A stretch of DNA of 64,000 nucleotides from Papio anubis (lineage: Eukaryota; Chordata; Mammalia; Primates; Cercopithecidae): positions 141,841,787 to 141,905,786 of the forward strand of contig NC_044978.1 of assembly GCF_008728515.1 (NCBI RefSeq), in the 5' to 3' direction. A program made the position numbers and the translations under genes. The notes below the pieces were generated by a model. That model was not told where the DNA came from, searched no databases, and saw only the letters and a list, made by a program, of their open reading frames with translations. Position 1 is the stretch's first letter; the number at the start of each line of letters is the position of its first letter. Shown here piece by piece: positions 35,366 to 47,309 of this stretch.

Positions 35366-37059
35366 CACTCCAAACGATAACAGTCGTCATATATTGTAAT
35401 AGTTATTTGATACATGTCTTATTATAATTTAAGCATTATTAGGGGAAAATATCGATTTGATTGGTTGATTACTATATAACCAGCACCAAGCAAAAGAATG
35501 GCTTATGTTAGGTCTGCTCAGTAGATATTGATAAATAACTAAATGAATGAAAAACAAATTCACCAGCTCAGATTTCTTGACTGCTACAACCCTACCATGG
35601 TATTATATACATTAAGCTGTTACAAACCATATCATTAGATGTTTAAATATTATGTTATCATTGTGCATAGAATGTGCAAGAAACTGTGTACATTATACAT
35701 AAAGTGGTTAGTTTTCCAAAGGTGGATAATAGTAATCACAGAGCAAATCACTCTGATTCAATACTTGCCACAAACCTGAAGGGAAAGAGTGGGTCACAGA
35801 TATGATCACTTTGTTTTACTTGTAAATTAACACACTCATATCAAGGACATCCTTGGCAGACTTCTGTCCCTAAGATTAAGGGTTCTCTTTTCTGACTTGT
35901 CAATATCAAATTGCTGAGACAGCCAGATGAGAAGTGTATTGGTCTTGTTTACCTAGCTGATATCTCTCCATTAGACCTCTAGATGTCCAACTGGACAGCT
36001 TTTCTGTGACACAGAAAACAGTGACATAGCTGTTGCTTTCCAGGTCCCAATAAATTAAACTCTCTGAATAGTTTATCTGTCTCTACAAATCTGTCTCCTC
36101 TACTATAGGACAGAATTCATTAAAGGAGGGACTGCATCTGATTAATCTCTATAGCAGCAGTGCCTTATGTGGAACCCAAGACAGAGAAGTTATTCTCTGT
36201 CTTATTCAATTAAACTCTGCTTGAGTGAGTGAGGCATCCATTTTCTCCAGTCTGAAATTGGTGTCTGGAGTTTGGGAATAGTATCCAGAGTTGGAACAGA
36301 ATTTAGTTTTGTGCAAAACATAGTGGTTTGGCAGGATTATATGTATACCCTGGATTCCTTTCTCCAACAAATAAACTAATTGACATACACATAATTTAAA
36401 AGGCATATTTGATATGACAACTTATTCATCAAGTAACTGATTTTTTATACGCATTTGCTATGCATTGAAAGCTTATTGTTGAGAGACCAAAGATGTTTAC
36501 AGTTTAGATAAGTAAATAGATAAAAATACGATATAGTTTATTATCAAGAGCTAAGATCTGGGTAGAGAACATAAACAAAATGCTATTTGGCTAAAATACG
36601 TGGCAAAAGTTCCGTAGAATAAATTAGACTATAATTGTTTCTTAAAAGTTGATGCAATTGGATAGATTAAAGGGAGAATAAAAATTCCAAGGTGACTGGA
36701 AAACATAAAGAAGGGCAAAGAACCAGGATTCAGAGTACGGCATGAGGAGAAGCTGGCTCAAGATAAAGTATCACACTCACACATCACTCACACTCACACA
36801 TCAGTCACACACTCTCCCACAGGCAACCACATTCCACCAAGTGTTCTCATAGCTTGTGCTATTCATTATCCTCGTTATTTATGTGATTTTCTTACATTCA
36901 CACCATTTGAAGAAAAACACCCTTTGACTTACTATTTTAACACTATTTAGAAACAAAGTATTCCGTAAGCTGAAGTTACTAAAACATACTTTTTTGTAAG
37001 GCCGAAGAGTGGGAATTATAGCAAAAAGGGAGCATACATGGGTATAGAAAGCTATCCTA
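35366..37059. other. unassigned with L2-like scraps
   Basis: L2-like 3' end text on plus near 35485-35550 (agtagatattgataaataac...aatgaatg) and near 36070-36180 (ggagggactgcatctgattaa). The rest is unrecognised. Confidence 0.4.
36771..36804. repeat. 17-bp tandem repeat, two units
   Basis: tcacactcacacatcac (36771-36787) and tcacactcacacatcag (36788-36804), followed by a further partial unit tcacacac. A small minisatellite seed. Confidence 0.95.
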
Positions 37060-37240
37060 AGTATGAATTCTGAACTAGACACTTACTATATAACCCTGGT
37101 TAAGCTTATTAACCTCTCTGAGCTTCAGTTTCCTTACCAGTGTAATGAAGGAAAATTCTGGTATCTATGCATAGAGTTATAGAGACGAAATGAGATAAAA
37201 GTTGTGAAAAGTACCACTGGCTATTATCTAGAAATTGTCA
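37060..37240 (+). mobile_element. MIR fragment
   Basis: MIR core on plus: ttactatataaccctggtta (37083-37102), then aacctctctgagcttcagtt (37111-37130), tccttacc, and agacgaaatgagataaaag (37182-37200). Both ends are diverged. Confidence 0.8.
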
Positions 37241-37867
37241 CTTGATGATTTGTGGCAATTAATATCATTATATTATTTAATAACCAGTATCTCATTGCCT
37301 TCTGCTAGTAGGTGCATCCTCAGAAGGCAAATGCTAATTCACACAACTCCAATTCTCTACTTGCCCAGCTGTTTATCCCTTTCCCCACACTTGAGCTCTT
37401 TAGGATGTTCAGTCATTCTTCATATAAACCAAAGATGCTTTTTCAAATCCAAAACATGAAAGTAAGTAAACATCAACCTGCAACGAATTACTCAAACTAT
37501 TTTTTTCTTTCAGACTTTAAGTCATAAAAACAACAATGACAAAAGTTATGTGGAATCATAAATTGCATAACATTCTTATCCTGTGCAGCAACGAAGTAGG
37601 AAAAAAAGTTTTCTAAAAGATCTAGACTCAAGTGTTGTTACTTAATTGCTATTGAACTTTGGGTGAAAGTATTCAAATTTAAAAATAATAAGAATATCAA
37701 AGATTAAGGAAGGTTGTTGGACATCTCAATGAAAGGGAATGCAGATATTTAATTTTATTCATTATACTACATGTTTAAAGCAAGAGTACCGTGAAAATAC
37801 TGTATATATATATACACACACACACATATATAATGTACAATGTGTGTTCCAAGGGAACTCTTACATT
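37241..37867. other. unassigned; TA/CA microsatellite at 37801-37832
   Basis: No gene recognised. 37801-37832 is a (TA)n(CA)n(TA)n tract. Confidence 0.4.
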
Positions 37868-38215
37868 CTGAATGTTTGTGAACTCTCATAATTTATATGC
37901 TGAAATTTAATCACCAATGTAATGTTACTAGGAGGTGGGGCCCTTGGGAGGTGATTAGGTCACTTCACAAAAGGTGGAATCCTTATGAATGGAATTAGTG
38001 CCCTTACAAAACAGGCCCTAGAGAGCTGCCTTGTGTCTTCCACCATGTGACGACACACTGAAGAGCCATCTATGAGTCAGAAAGCAGGTCCTCACCAGGC
38101 ACCAAGTCTGCTGGTACCTTGATCTTGAACTCCCCAGCCTTCATCCAAACATTGCTATTGTTTACAAAACATCAGTCTATGATATTTTGTTACAGCATCC
38201 TGAATGGGGTAAGAC
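37868..38215 (+). mobile_element. MLT1-type MaLR LTR
   Basis: Plus-strand LTR of the ancient MaLR group: ttactaggaggtggggccct (37925-37944), gggaggtgattaggtcac, aatggaattagtgccctta (37987-38005), ccaccatgtgacgacacac (38040-38058), ccttgatcttgaactcccc (38117-38135), and the end near ggtaagaca (38208-38216). About 350 bp, solo. Confidence 0.85.
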
Positions 38216-38489
38216 AGGTGCATTGACTGCTCTCTATTAGGAAGCTATTGGTGAAATTATTTTGCAATTAAGGAGTATCACTTTAGATTGTTATTATTTC
38301 CAGAATATTCCAAAGGACCACCTGTGGTACAAAAGAATCCAGTACCTCTTTTATATCTTTCCTAGTTCATTAATAGGGTAAAAAACAGGAAGATCTAAGC
38401 TCACATTGTATTTGTCCGTAATAATTTTAAAACAAGGCTGTGAAGGAGACCATGCTTTCTGTTTATTCATATCTTATAGAGTAAATCAT

Positions 38490-38850
38490 GGTACCTCCAG
38501 ATTCATACACTGAAGCCCTGACTGTATTTGGAGAGAAACTTTAAGAAGATAATTAAGATGATGAAATAAGATCATAAGGGTAGGACCCTAATCCAAAAGG
38601 ACTGGTGTTTTCATAGGAAGAGGAAGAGACACCAGAGCTCTCTCTTGGTGCACACAGAAGAAAGGACTTGTGAGGAAACAGTGAGAAGGCAGTTGTCTGC
38701 AAGCTAGGGAGAGAAGCCGCACCAGAAAACTGCTCTTCTGACACCTTGTATTTGCATGTCTATCCTCTAGAATTGTGAGAAAGGAAATTCCTGTTTAAGC
38801 CACCCAGTTTATGGCATTTTGTTATGGCAGCCCAAGCAGACTAATACATG
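38490..38850 (+). mobile_element. second MLT1-type LTR
   Basis: Signature blocks: gaggaagagacaccagagct (38620-38639), tgtgaggaaacagtgagaagg (38669-38689), aattgtgagaaaggaaattcc (38771-38791), taagccacccagtttatgg (38796-38814), and the end gcagactaatacatg. It is a different subtype from its neighbour 275 bp upstream. Confidence 0.85.
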
Positions 38851-40622
38851 TACTAAAACATTTCTTAGTATAATTTTAGTTAGTATATTTAATGAATGTC
38901 AAATCTGTTTCTGTAATGTCTACTCTGACAGTATACTCTAAAATAATGCACACTTTTATTCCACAAAGTCTAAATATCTTTAAACTGCTAAAAGTTAAAA
39001 AACAGTATTTCTGGGAGAAAGTATACAGAATTTGATATGCTTAAGGGTTAATATGCTTTATTAATTTTCATGGGATTACTTCAATTGTGAATCTATCTAA
39101 TGGTGAATTAAATGTCCATTATCATAATTGCCGTTATGTTATGTTGATTTTAAATTTTGTCTAGAGTCAGTACATGACTAAAACATAGTAGATGTCCTCC
39201 TAATTGTAAATGATTATAATTTTAATAACTTCAATTTGACACAACATTATCTTTGCATGGATTCTTTGCATAATATTTATGTTATCTTTTTATGGAGTTT
39301 AGGCAATAAATTCCAATGCATTACATGGACCAATTTGCTTTCAGGAATTTTGTCTTTGTCTTTTTAAAGGCAAATGAACTGGCAGCCTTCCTAGTAATGT
39401 CCAAGAGACAAATGCCAATCATTCTAATTAGATTTCCCTCATGCTTTTTCAGTATATGCTTTGTCCTGAATAAGACTTAGCCTTTTAAAGAACAGCATTA
39501 GAGTCAATGGTTGATATTAGACACATGTGATAATAGAATTATACCATGAACATAACCTGAACCCGAATCAGACCTTGCACAATGGGATCCTCTTGTCCTA
39601 ACCCTGAAACTTGCTGAGATTACTCCATTTCTAAGTACTCTAGGACTCATTGGATGGGGAATTCTGGAATGAGAAATCCACAATCAATCCTGTTGTCTTT
39701 CGTTCTGTATCTCAACTTCATTGTTGTAGGTGCCTCTGGATCCTTCATGTACTTGTATCAAAACATACTGAAAGAACACTTAAATTCCCAAATGAAAATT
39801 CACATTATTTTAGATATTTCTAGGGTATAAAATGAAAGTATTATAGATTCTGCCTACTTCATGGAATGTCGATGTTCTGTGTGTTTCTTTCAGGGCAGCC
39901 CAATAATGTCAGGAGCTGAAAATGAAGGCGTATTTGCTGTCCTTTAGATAGCCCCATGTTATCCCAATAGTTTCTCTAATGGTTCTCGTCTCTATTCAGA
40001 TTCAGTTCATGTTTCAACTTCAGGATCTGACAGTTTATTTTTTGGACCTATAAAGACAACAGGAACATGTATTAAAGAGAAGACCTACTATGAAGTCATT
40101 CTGTAGGAACCCAGAATAAGGCAGTGGTTGAAGTTCAGTTTAAACCTGTTTCCAGAGAAAATACATGAACAAAGTATAAGTGCATTGGTTTAGGCTGGCA
40201 GAAACAAAAATGATTTTTATAAAAGGACAACAACCAGTTCTTTAGCATTGGTCATCTTGGGCTATTTATAGAGAATTCTGGCCTTGAAACTCTGTGTCCT
40301 AAAAATAGGGGTGAAAGCTTTACCCTGACCTACTTACTCCCTCATGAGCAGCCCAAATTCACCTGACTTTTTCAGAATTTCCACTTGGCACTGGTACCCT
40401 CCAACAAGAGAAGGAACATGAATCTTGCTTTTGGTGTTCAATGTTCAATCAAGGTTGGAAGCAACAGGTAGTGTGAAGGATAAGATACTAGCTGAAAAGA
40501 AACCAAGCAAATAAAGGGTGGGACATGGGGCAGGTTAAGACTGGAAACTATAATAACCTATAAACTTTCCAACCCATTCTTTCCAACTCTTAAGAAAAGG
40601 TGCATTAAAAAATGCTTTATAG
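38851..40622. other. unassigned, apparently single-copy
   Basis: About 1.8 kb with no repeat or exon recognised; no long frame. One of the few repeat-poor stretches of the window. Confidence 0.45.
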
Positions 40623-41288
40623 CAGGGATAAAAAACATTTTTTGTAAAAGGCCAAATGATAAATATTTTAAGTTTCCTGGGTCATATGCTGTCTATTGCC
40701 AACTACTCAACTCTACCATTGCAATGCAAAAGCAGCCATAAATAATGTGTCAGTGAATGAGTGTGGCTATGTTTCAGTACAACTCTTGGAGACTGAAATT
40801 TGAATTTCATATAATTTACACATACATGAAATATTCATCTACTTTAGACTTTTTCCCAACCATTAAAATATATTAAAAACAGGGCAGGCATGGTGGCTTA
40901 CACCTGTAATCCCAGCACTATGGGAAGACAAGGCAGGTGGATCACAAGGTCAAGAGATCGAGAGCATTCTGGCCACATGGTAAAACCCTATCTTTACTAA
41001 AAATACAAAAATTAGCTGGGCATGATGGCACGTGCCTGTAGCCCCAGCTACTTGGAAGGTTGAGGCAGAAGAATAGCTTGAATCAAGGAAGTGGAGGTTG
41101 CAGTAAGCTGAGATCACGCCACAGCACTCCAGCCTGGCAACAGAGCAAGACTGTCTCAAAAAACAAAACAAAACAAAAAACAAAACAACAACAACAACAG
41201 CAAATATATTAAAAACAGTTTTGGCTTGCAGACCAAATAAATGGTGGTGGGTAGGATTTGTCCTAGGGCCACAGTTTGCTGACCCTTG
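40623..41288 (+). mobile_element. hAT-Charlie-type DNA transposon fossil (MER33-like)
   Basis: The ends resemble hAT terminal inverted repeats: decayed cagggataaaaaac at the left, cagtttgctgacccttg (41272-41288) at the right. The body blocks ccaactactcaactctacca (40699-40718) and aaaagcagccataaataatg (40728-40747) are typical of this family. The flanks tttatag (40616-40622) and tttatag (41289-41295) look like a 7-of-8 target duplication. Nonautonomous; an Alu is inserted in it. Confidence 0.85.
40883..41201 (+). mobile_element. Alu element inside the hAT fossil
   Basis: Full-length sense Alu with a CAAAA/CAACAA-rich tail (41155-41200). A perfect 17-bp target duplication aaatatattaaaaacag flanks it at 40866-40882 and 41202-41218. 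An 'agaagaatagcttgaat'-type right arm and several substitutions point to an older AluS/J-like copy. Confidence 0.96.
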
Positions 41289-41295
41289 TTTATAG

Positions 41296-42418
41296 ACTCA
41301 TTTGATGCATATGTAGCATGGCTTCCAGTCTTCTGCTCACTCCACTTGGTTATGGAGGTCTGGATAAGTGCGTAATGCTTTGAGCTTATTGTGTGAGTGG
41401 AGAAGAAAGTGGTAGGGGGCCCTTAGATTCTAGCAAGTGGAAGTCTTTGGTCTCCAACCCACAACATGCAGCTGCTCACCTGTACTGCATCATCGCTGAA
41501 ACTGGAAAAGCTAGCCTCTCTGAGCAGACGAGATAGAAAAAGGCACAATCTCTGGACATATAAAATAGAAAAATGAGTCTCCTCTAGACTAATAAAAATA
41601 GAAAAGATGCCTGGGTAGATTCACTGGGCCCCTTCTTTCCATGGTTGACCTTCATGTCAGGACTGCAATTTTATGACAAGCAAGGAAGAAGAACATTTCA
41701 GCTCTCACTTAGCTGTGCCACCATACTCAGGAGATCTCCCCCAAAGCTCATAAAAACTGATATGTTCAATTTTTTCTCAAAAAAAAATTCATTTTATTTC
41801 CTTGAGTGAAAGCACCTGCCTGCCTAGTGTTTGTGGCATTGGGATAGGGAGGAGGGATGAAAGAATCTATGGATATATGAAAAGACTTGCATTTCTATCC
41901 TGTTTAAAATAAACTACATCTCACTCTAAATCTCCATTGAAAATGGAATTCTGGGTTTCAATGAAAGACAGACTACCTTCTCTTCCGGATGCTCTTTTCT
42001 TATGTTACTCCAACAAGCTTTACAAGTATCCATTAGCAGTTCACCTGCTCACCTTTCCTATCTGTTTACATCTCTTATGGGATGGAAGATTTCCCCATTT
42101 CTGTCTTTAATATTTATGGGAAGAGAAGCTTCTTTTTTCCTTTCTTCCCATTTTAGAGAGTGTGAGGCGGAAAGAAGATAAATCCATGGGTTGAGTTTGT
42201 CATCCTGAACAGAGGAATACAAATTTTTCATAAAAAAGTAATCACAATGATTATAACATAGGTAGATTGGACCACTTTGAGAAACCTTGCTTAAGCTAAC
42301 CTCTTTCTTTTTGTGTCCCTCTCCCACCTACAGCATAGGGTTAGGATTCAGACAGGGATTCAGACTGTCAAGTAAACCATTCATTAGCTGGGGGAAGTTG
42401 AACACTGTTCAAAGTTTT
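41296..42418. other. unassigned
   Basis: No recognised gene or repeat; the 89-aa minus frame at 42327-42058 has no motif. Confidence 0.4.
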
Positions 42419-42470
42419 ATATATATATATAAAACTATCTATCTATATATCTTTTATATATACTTATATT
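42419..42470. repeat. TA-rich tract next to the solo LTR
   Basis: Imperfect (TA)n with CTAT units; directly abuts the left target duplication of the LTR7. Confidence 0.85.
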
Positions 42471-42475
42471 TACAT

Positions 42476-42907
42476 TGTTTCACGTGTCTGTGTGAAGAGA
42501 GTCCACCAAACAGGCTGTGTGTGAGCAACAAGGCTGTTTATTTCACCTGGGTGAACGCGGGCTGAGTCTGAAAAAGGAGTCAGCAAAGGGTGGTGGACTA
42601 TCATTAGTTCTTATAGGTTTTGGGATAAGCGGTGGAGTTAAGAGCAATGTTTTGGGGGCAGGAAGTGGATCTCACAAAGTACATTCTCAAGGATGGGGAG
42701 AATAATAAAGAAACTTCTTAAGGGTGGGGGAGATTACAAAGTACATTGATCAAGTTAGGGTGGGGCAGAAACAAATCACAATGGTGGAATGTCATCAGTT
42801 AAGGCTATTTTCACTTCTGTGGATCTTCAGTTGCTACAGGCCATCTGGATGTATATGTGCAGGTCACTGGGGATATGATGGCTTAGCTTGGGCTTAGAGG
42901 CCTGGCA
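42476..42907 (-). mobile_element. solo LTR7 (HERV-H LTR)
   Basis: A 432-bp LTR in antisense. It has TG..CA ends (plus strand begins tgtttcacgtgtctgtgtga and ends cttagaggcctggca) and a perfect 5-bp target duplication tacat at 42471-42475 and 42908-42912. Diagnostic blocks: caccaaacaggctgtgtgtg (42503-42522), gtttatttcacctgggtg containing the reversed AATAAA signal, gtcatcagttaaggc (42791-42805) and gatatgatggcttagcttgg (42872-42891). No internal HERV-H sequence adjoins, so it arose by LTR-LTR recombination. LTR7-type LTRs act as promoters in pluripotent cells; activity of this copy is unknown. Confidence 0.96.
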
Positions 42908-42912
42908 TACAT

Positions 42913-43020
42913 AATCTTATTTGAGCTTCACAAATGAAGCAAGTAATGTTGATGGTTTTACCCACTTACAGATGGGGAAATTAAATTCTAGCAAGTTTGG
43001 CAAGGTTAAATATACTCTTG
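42913..43020 (-). mobile_element. MIR fragment
   Basis: Antisense MIR text cccacttacagatggggaaattaaa at about 42961-42985, next to the LTR7. Confidence 0.6.
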
Positions 43021-43074
43021 GTCATCATACCATATTATCAATATCGTATACCATATCATTACACTATACAGTGA

Positions 43075-43160
43075 TATTATCTCATTGGTTTACTGTGAGT
43101 ATCAAATGGCAAATAAAGGTAGGATGCCTGGCACATAGTGCTCAATAAATGTCTTAGTCA
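43075..43160 (+). mobile_element. MIR/L2 3' end
   Basis: gtgagtatcaaatggcaaat then gatgcctggcacatagtgct and caataaatgtcttagtca (43095-43160), the classical MIR/L2 3' end. Confidence 0.65.
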
Positions 43161-44159
43161 TTTTTTTTGTAAAAGTTGTTCTACTTTGCCTAATTATTTT
43201 TATTTCTTCATTCTCACAATGACCACATTTTCTAAAACAAATTAATCATAGACAGTTGGCAATGTTCACCGTTAATGTTTTAAACTGTGTTTAAGTTTTA
43301 TTAACACATTTTTTGATGGTAGAGTCATATTACATTCTTGTGTTCTTCTAAGAAAACACAGATAAGACCTGGGCAGACAGTAAACATTCGAATATTTGTT
43401 GATGAACTATTTGATGAAGTATAAAGTTCATGAGACTCCCATCTGTAGTTCTGTAGGTGGTCTGGTGTGCCAATGGATGTGTCTCATATGGCATAAGTTT
43501 TCCATATGTGTCCTAATATTAACCTTAAAAACAGGATGTATAAGTATATATGTGTATAAAATATATAAATTATATAAATATATATACACTTATACATGAG
43601 GACATAAATATATATACATTTAATATATATACACATTATATATATGCCCTATATATATACACACATCTACATATATTCATAATGCTAATGTTCTGAGGGA
43701 AGATAAATAGTGAGCTTATTTATTATTGTTTTGTACAGTGCTAAGTCCAGTACCAATACGATAGTAAATATTCTGTACCATTAATGACTGTAACAGAAAA
43801 AGGGTTCAATCATTTAGTATGTGACTCTAAAAGTAGAAACGTTATTTTTAAATACTGAGAATTAAGCTTCATAGTTACCACTTGCTGTTTCCCATTCTTC
43901 ATTCTCTACTTTCCTCTTCCACAAATACCTTCCAAATTCTATTTTCTGCAGTATCATGGGAAGAGAAAGAGAGAGATACTTGCTACTTTTGAAACACTTG
44001 CCCTTTTATTGATACCCAGGGTCAACTTTGACAATTGGCTCCATTTTTCCATGCTCACCAAAGAAAAAAATGAATAAATAAGAAATTTTGCACAATTTAA
44101 AACTTTACTGAGGACAGTGTAAAAGAAAGTTTAGTAAGGCACAGCACTACGAAACACTG
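43161..44159. other. unassigned; long TA-rich tract at 43534-43675
   Basis: 43534-43675 is an imperfect TATA/TACACA tract of about 140 bp. The rest is unrecognised. Confidence 0.5.
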
Positions 44160-44420
44160 AAACTAAATACCGTCAGAGAGAAAATTAATTAATGCTGATT
44201 AATGAATTTCTTTGAATGCCTAATTTTTACATAAAGATCAAAGTCAATTTTCCTTATTCAGCAGAACCAGATTCATCTAATTTCTCACCTTAATTAACGG
44301 ATCTCCCTAAAAGAAGCCAAAAAAGAAAAGATTGAATGGTAATTAAATGCTAATTTTGTACAGTTAAAATTATTGCAAATTACATGCAAATTGGAAAATA
44401 TCATCATTAAAGGATCTTTC
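44160..44420. promoter_or_regulatory. cluster of homeodomain/POU-type motifs (candidate)
   Basis: In apparently repeat-free sequence there are repeated TAATTA-type sites (aattaattaatgctgattaatg at about 44183-44204, ccttaattaacgg at 44288-44300, ggtaattaaatgctaat at 44338-44354). A perfect octamer ATGCAAAT lies at 44384-44391, with a near-octamer TTGCAAAT at 44373-44380 just before it. AT-rich DNA gives such words by chance, so this is only a candidate. Confidence 0.25.
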
Positions 44421-44999
44421 TCTGTGAAATTCCTAGTGCCATTATCTGAATTTATTTTACGTTGTATTCTGGGAGGATATTCAAGGCTCTGGGCAAACGG
44501 CAGCCTCTCATTTCAGAGACCTGGAGTTGACTTTTGTCAGGGCCAGTAGGAGCCTTGGTTGATAATAGCTTGAATCAAAGCAGCAGTAGCAGGAAAGGAA
44601 GGAAGGAAATAGACATACCGATGTTAAGCGGTAGAAATAACCTTTGCTTATCAAATGAAGAAAAAAAAAAAAAAGCTCTTCTCTAAAATGAAGGTTATGA
44701 GAAGTAGGTTCTGTAGATGGAAATAAGTCACCTTGGCTTAAAATTTTTCAAGTCAGTAATTAGTACTAGAATCGGGACTAAAAGTGACATGAATTTTGTA
44801 TTTAAAAAGCTTTAGGCAAGATTTCTACAACTTCCATTTCATGTTGCAGATTTTGGTAATTTGGTAGCTCTTCTAGAAAAGTCTTCATTTTGCCCATTTG
44901 TTACTGTTTCCTGTTTTTTTAGAGACGATGAGTAACCAAGTACTGTTTTTGAGCAATAACTGGTTGTTGGTTGCTCTCTGTTTTTCCAGATCCAGTCTC
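44421..44999. other. unassigned
   Basis: No recognised gene or repeat. Short GGAA/A runs near 44600 and 44660-44673. Confidence 0.4.
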
Positions 45000-45475
45000 T
45001 TTCCTTCATACCCTGCTCTAGGTACCAGGAACCTGACTTCTGTGGACTGCATCACCTGTACTCTCTTGCCCTCTGGTTGGCCAGCGAAGGCACTAGTAGG
45101 ACCTCGGTGGATAGAAGGAGAACGAAGTCAGAGTTTGTATTTTCCCCAGCTGTTGGTCTGTGTTCAGACAGTGGCTGTGTTTCTCTATTTAAAGCCACAG
45201 CTCCTTTTGCAGCAAAGCCTTTCCCACCATTACAGCAACTGTCAGGTTTCAGGAACAACAGCATCTCTTTGCCGATGACCAGGATCCCACCCCCAATTGC
45301 AGATGGTAAACACTCCCCAGAATACAGACAGTAAAGCTTCTGGCTTCTGGAGTTAATAATTCTTCTCCTGCCCTAGTTGGTGTTTTTAACTCTCTTCAAA
45401 ACTCTGTAAATAGTCCCATTATTAAATGGTCTTACTTGTCACTTCTATGTGTCCTGCAAGGACCCTGACTCAAAA
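45000..45475 (+). mobile_element. old MER-type repeat, unnamed
   Basis: The layout matches an ancient interspersed family: a cytosine-rich body, ctctgtaaatagtcccatt (45403-45421), attattaaatggtctt, and the end tcctgcaaggaccctgactc (45451-45470). Three overlapping frames (plus 44898-45278, plus 45077-45334, minus 45264-45052) fall in it; overlapping frames on both strands argue against coding. Confidence 0.5.
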
Positions 45476-45589
45476 TGATTCATATTCTTGAAGCGTGGCA
45501 TCATTAATTTTTCCTTGAAGTAAGTAAAGGTAATGAGTTCTGTTTTTTGTAATTCACTTTGTTAACTCTATTGGGGATTCCGTCTATTT

Positions 45590-45845
45590 TCTTCCCCTCA
45601 GATATCCCTCCTCATTTCCATCTCTCCAAGGAGGCTTCTCTACCAAGTATAGTCATATTTGTGCTCCTGCAGTCCTTTCTATATGCTCTAGGCTGGCAGT
45701 TAGTCCACCGTATTGTAATTAATCATTTATTTGCTTATCTCTTCTTCTTAAAAGTCCCTCTGCCTTATTTATCATTGTATTCCCAGACCTTGAATGGTGC
45801 CTAGAAAAACTGGTGCTCAGTAAATGCTTAGTGAATGAGTTAGTA
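45590..45845 (+). mobile_element. L2 3' end
   Basis: ccctctgccttatttatcat then tattcccagaccttgaatgg and ggtgctcagtaaatgcttag with aatgag at the end (45755-45840): typical L2 terminus on plus. Confidence 0.7.
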
Positions 45846-45902
45846 TCTTGGGGTTGACTGTCGGTATTATGATGCTTTGTAATAGTTGAGTCATCTCATG
45901 GT

Positions 45903-46140
45903 AGTACAGTATAATGGTTATGAACGTGGTCTTTTGGCCAGACTATCAAGCTTGGATTCTGGATCTACCATTTCACCTAGTAAGTGACCTTAAAGATATT
46001 TAACCTCAGTGCCACGGTATCTTCATGTCTTAAATGATGATAATAACAGTACTTATTTAATACAGTTGTGTGGATTCAATGAGTTAAAATACATGAAGTG
46101 CTTAGGTCTGTGCTTGGCACATAACGAGGCTATATCATAT
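45903..46140 (+). mobile_element. MIR, nearly full length
   Basis: All MIR blocks in order: agtacagtataatggttatg (start), cttggattctggatctacca (45950-45969), aagtgaccttaaagatattt, cctcagtgccacggtatcttc, gatgataataacagtactt (46035-46053), and gtgcttggcacataacgagg. Confidence 0.9.
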
Positions 46141-46671
46141 GTTTTTAATTCTTATGTAAGATACTAGTGTGGAGAGAGTTAAGATATCAAACTGATGGTA
46201 AGCAAAGAGGACATTTCAGAGCTAATTGCAAGCTAGACATAAATGCATCATCAGAATCTCAATGCCTCCATTATGAGTTTTAAAAATGAATAAAATTGAT
46301 AATGTGGAATTGTTGGTCAAAAGCCCGGTCTATTGTTAGGCTCTTAGAACACCGCAGAAGACCTTATCTTCTGCTTGGACAGGGCTCACAAGCCACAAGG
46401 CAATAGTCGTAAAATGACTTCAGTAGACATTCATTTTCAGACAGCATTGTGTTGTGTTTACTGGTAGAATTTTTACAGGACATGGGATAAATTTATTTCT
46501 TTATTTATTTAGTATTTGAGAGACATCTCACTTTGTTTTCCTAAATACAGATGATACTCACTGACCTTCCAGGGACTTCTGAAAATTAAAATAGAAATGT
46601 GAACAAGGCTTCTGGATGCTAAGTCCTTCAACTGTAGTTATTTTATTCTGACAATCATCCCTATCAATGGT

Positions 46672-46920
46672 TAGAAGCAAAATGTCTGAAGTCAGACTTT
46701 TAAGGTTTAACTCTCTGCTCCACTTACTCCCATTAGTCAAGGTATGACCTTAGACTGATTACTTAAATTCTGTCTCAGTTCTTTTAACTGTAAAATGAGA
46801 GTAGTAACAGGATCTACTTCATAGGGTCATTATGGGGATTACATGAGGTAATCACATAAAGCTCCTAGAAAAGGGCCTGGCACAGATTAAGTGCTCAAAT
46901 TGTTAAATATTATTGTTCTT
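46672..46920 (+). mobile_element. MIR, nearly full length
   Basis: gaagtcagacttttaaggtt, then gtatgaccttagactgatta (46742-46761), ttctgtctcagttctttt, actgtaaaatgagagtagt (46788-46806), catagggtcattatggggat and gggcctggcacagattaagt. Confidence 0.92.
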
Positions 46921-47268
46921 TATTTAAAATAAAAATACTCTAAGTTTCACACTAACTGTTTATATGAAAACATAGAGGCAGCTTATTACTGAAACATAAA
47001 TTTAGTCATATTGTTGTTGTTATTTAAATATGTGTTTTAGGCAAGAAGAGAGATCTACTTATCTTCCCTTTCAGGATGACTACACATGTAATTTAGATCT
47101 ACACAATAGATCCAAGTTCTTTCTAACAATACCTGAAGGGGTTTTTTACACTTTGGACAATAAGATTACAAAAGGGTTAATGGCAAAGAAATTAGTCTCC
47201 TCAAAAAAAGTTCTATATTTAGTTATTTGATGGCAAGAAATTTCCATTTTTAATTTAGTTAACTGATA

Positions 47269-47271
<3 letters not shown>

Positions 47272-47305
<34 letters not shown>
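47272..47305. repeat. (GT)17 microsatellite
   Basis: Seventeen uninterrupted GT units; likely length-polymorphic. Confidence 0.97.

Positions 47306-47309
<4 letters not shown>

Noticed and set aside
36771..36804. Short direct repeats as a CRISPR-like array
   Set aside because: Contiguous tandem units without spacers, in vertebrate DNA.
44898..45334. Overlapping frames on both strands near 45 kb as exons
   Set aside because: Three mutually overlapping frames in a repeat-like block; nothing favours one of them.
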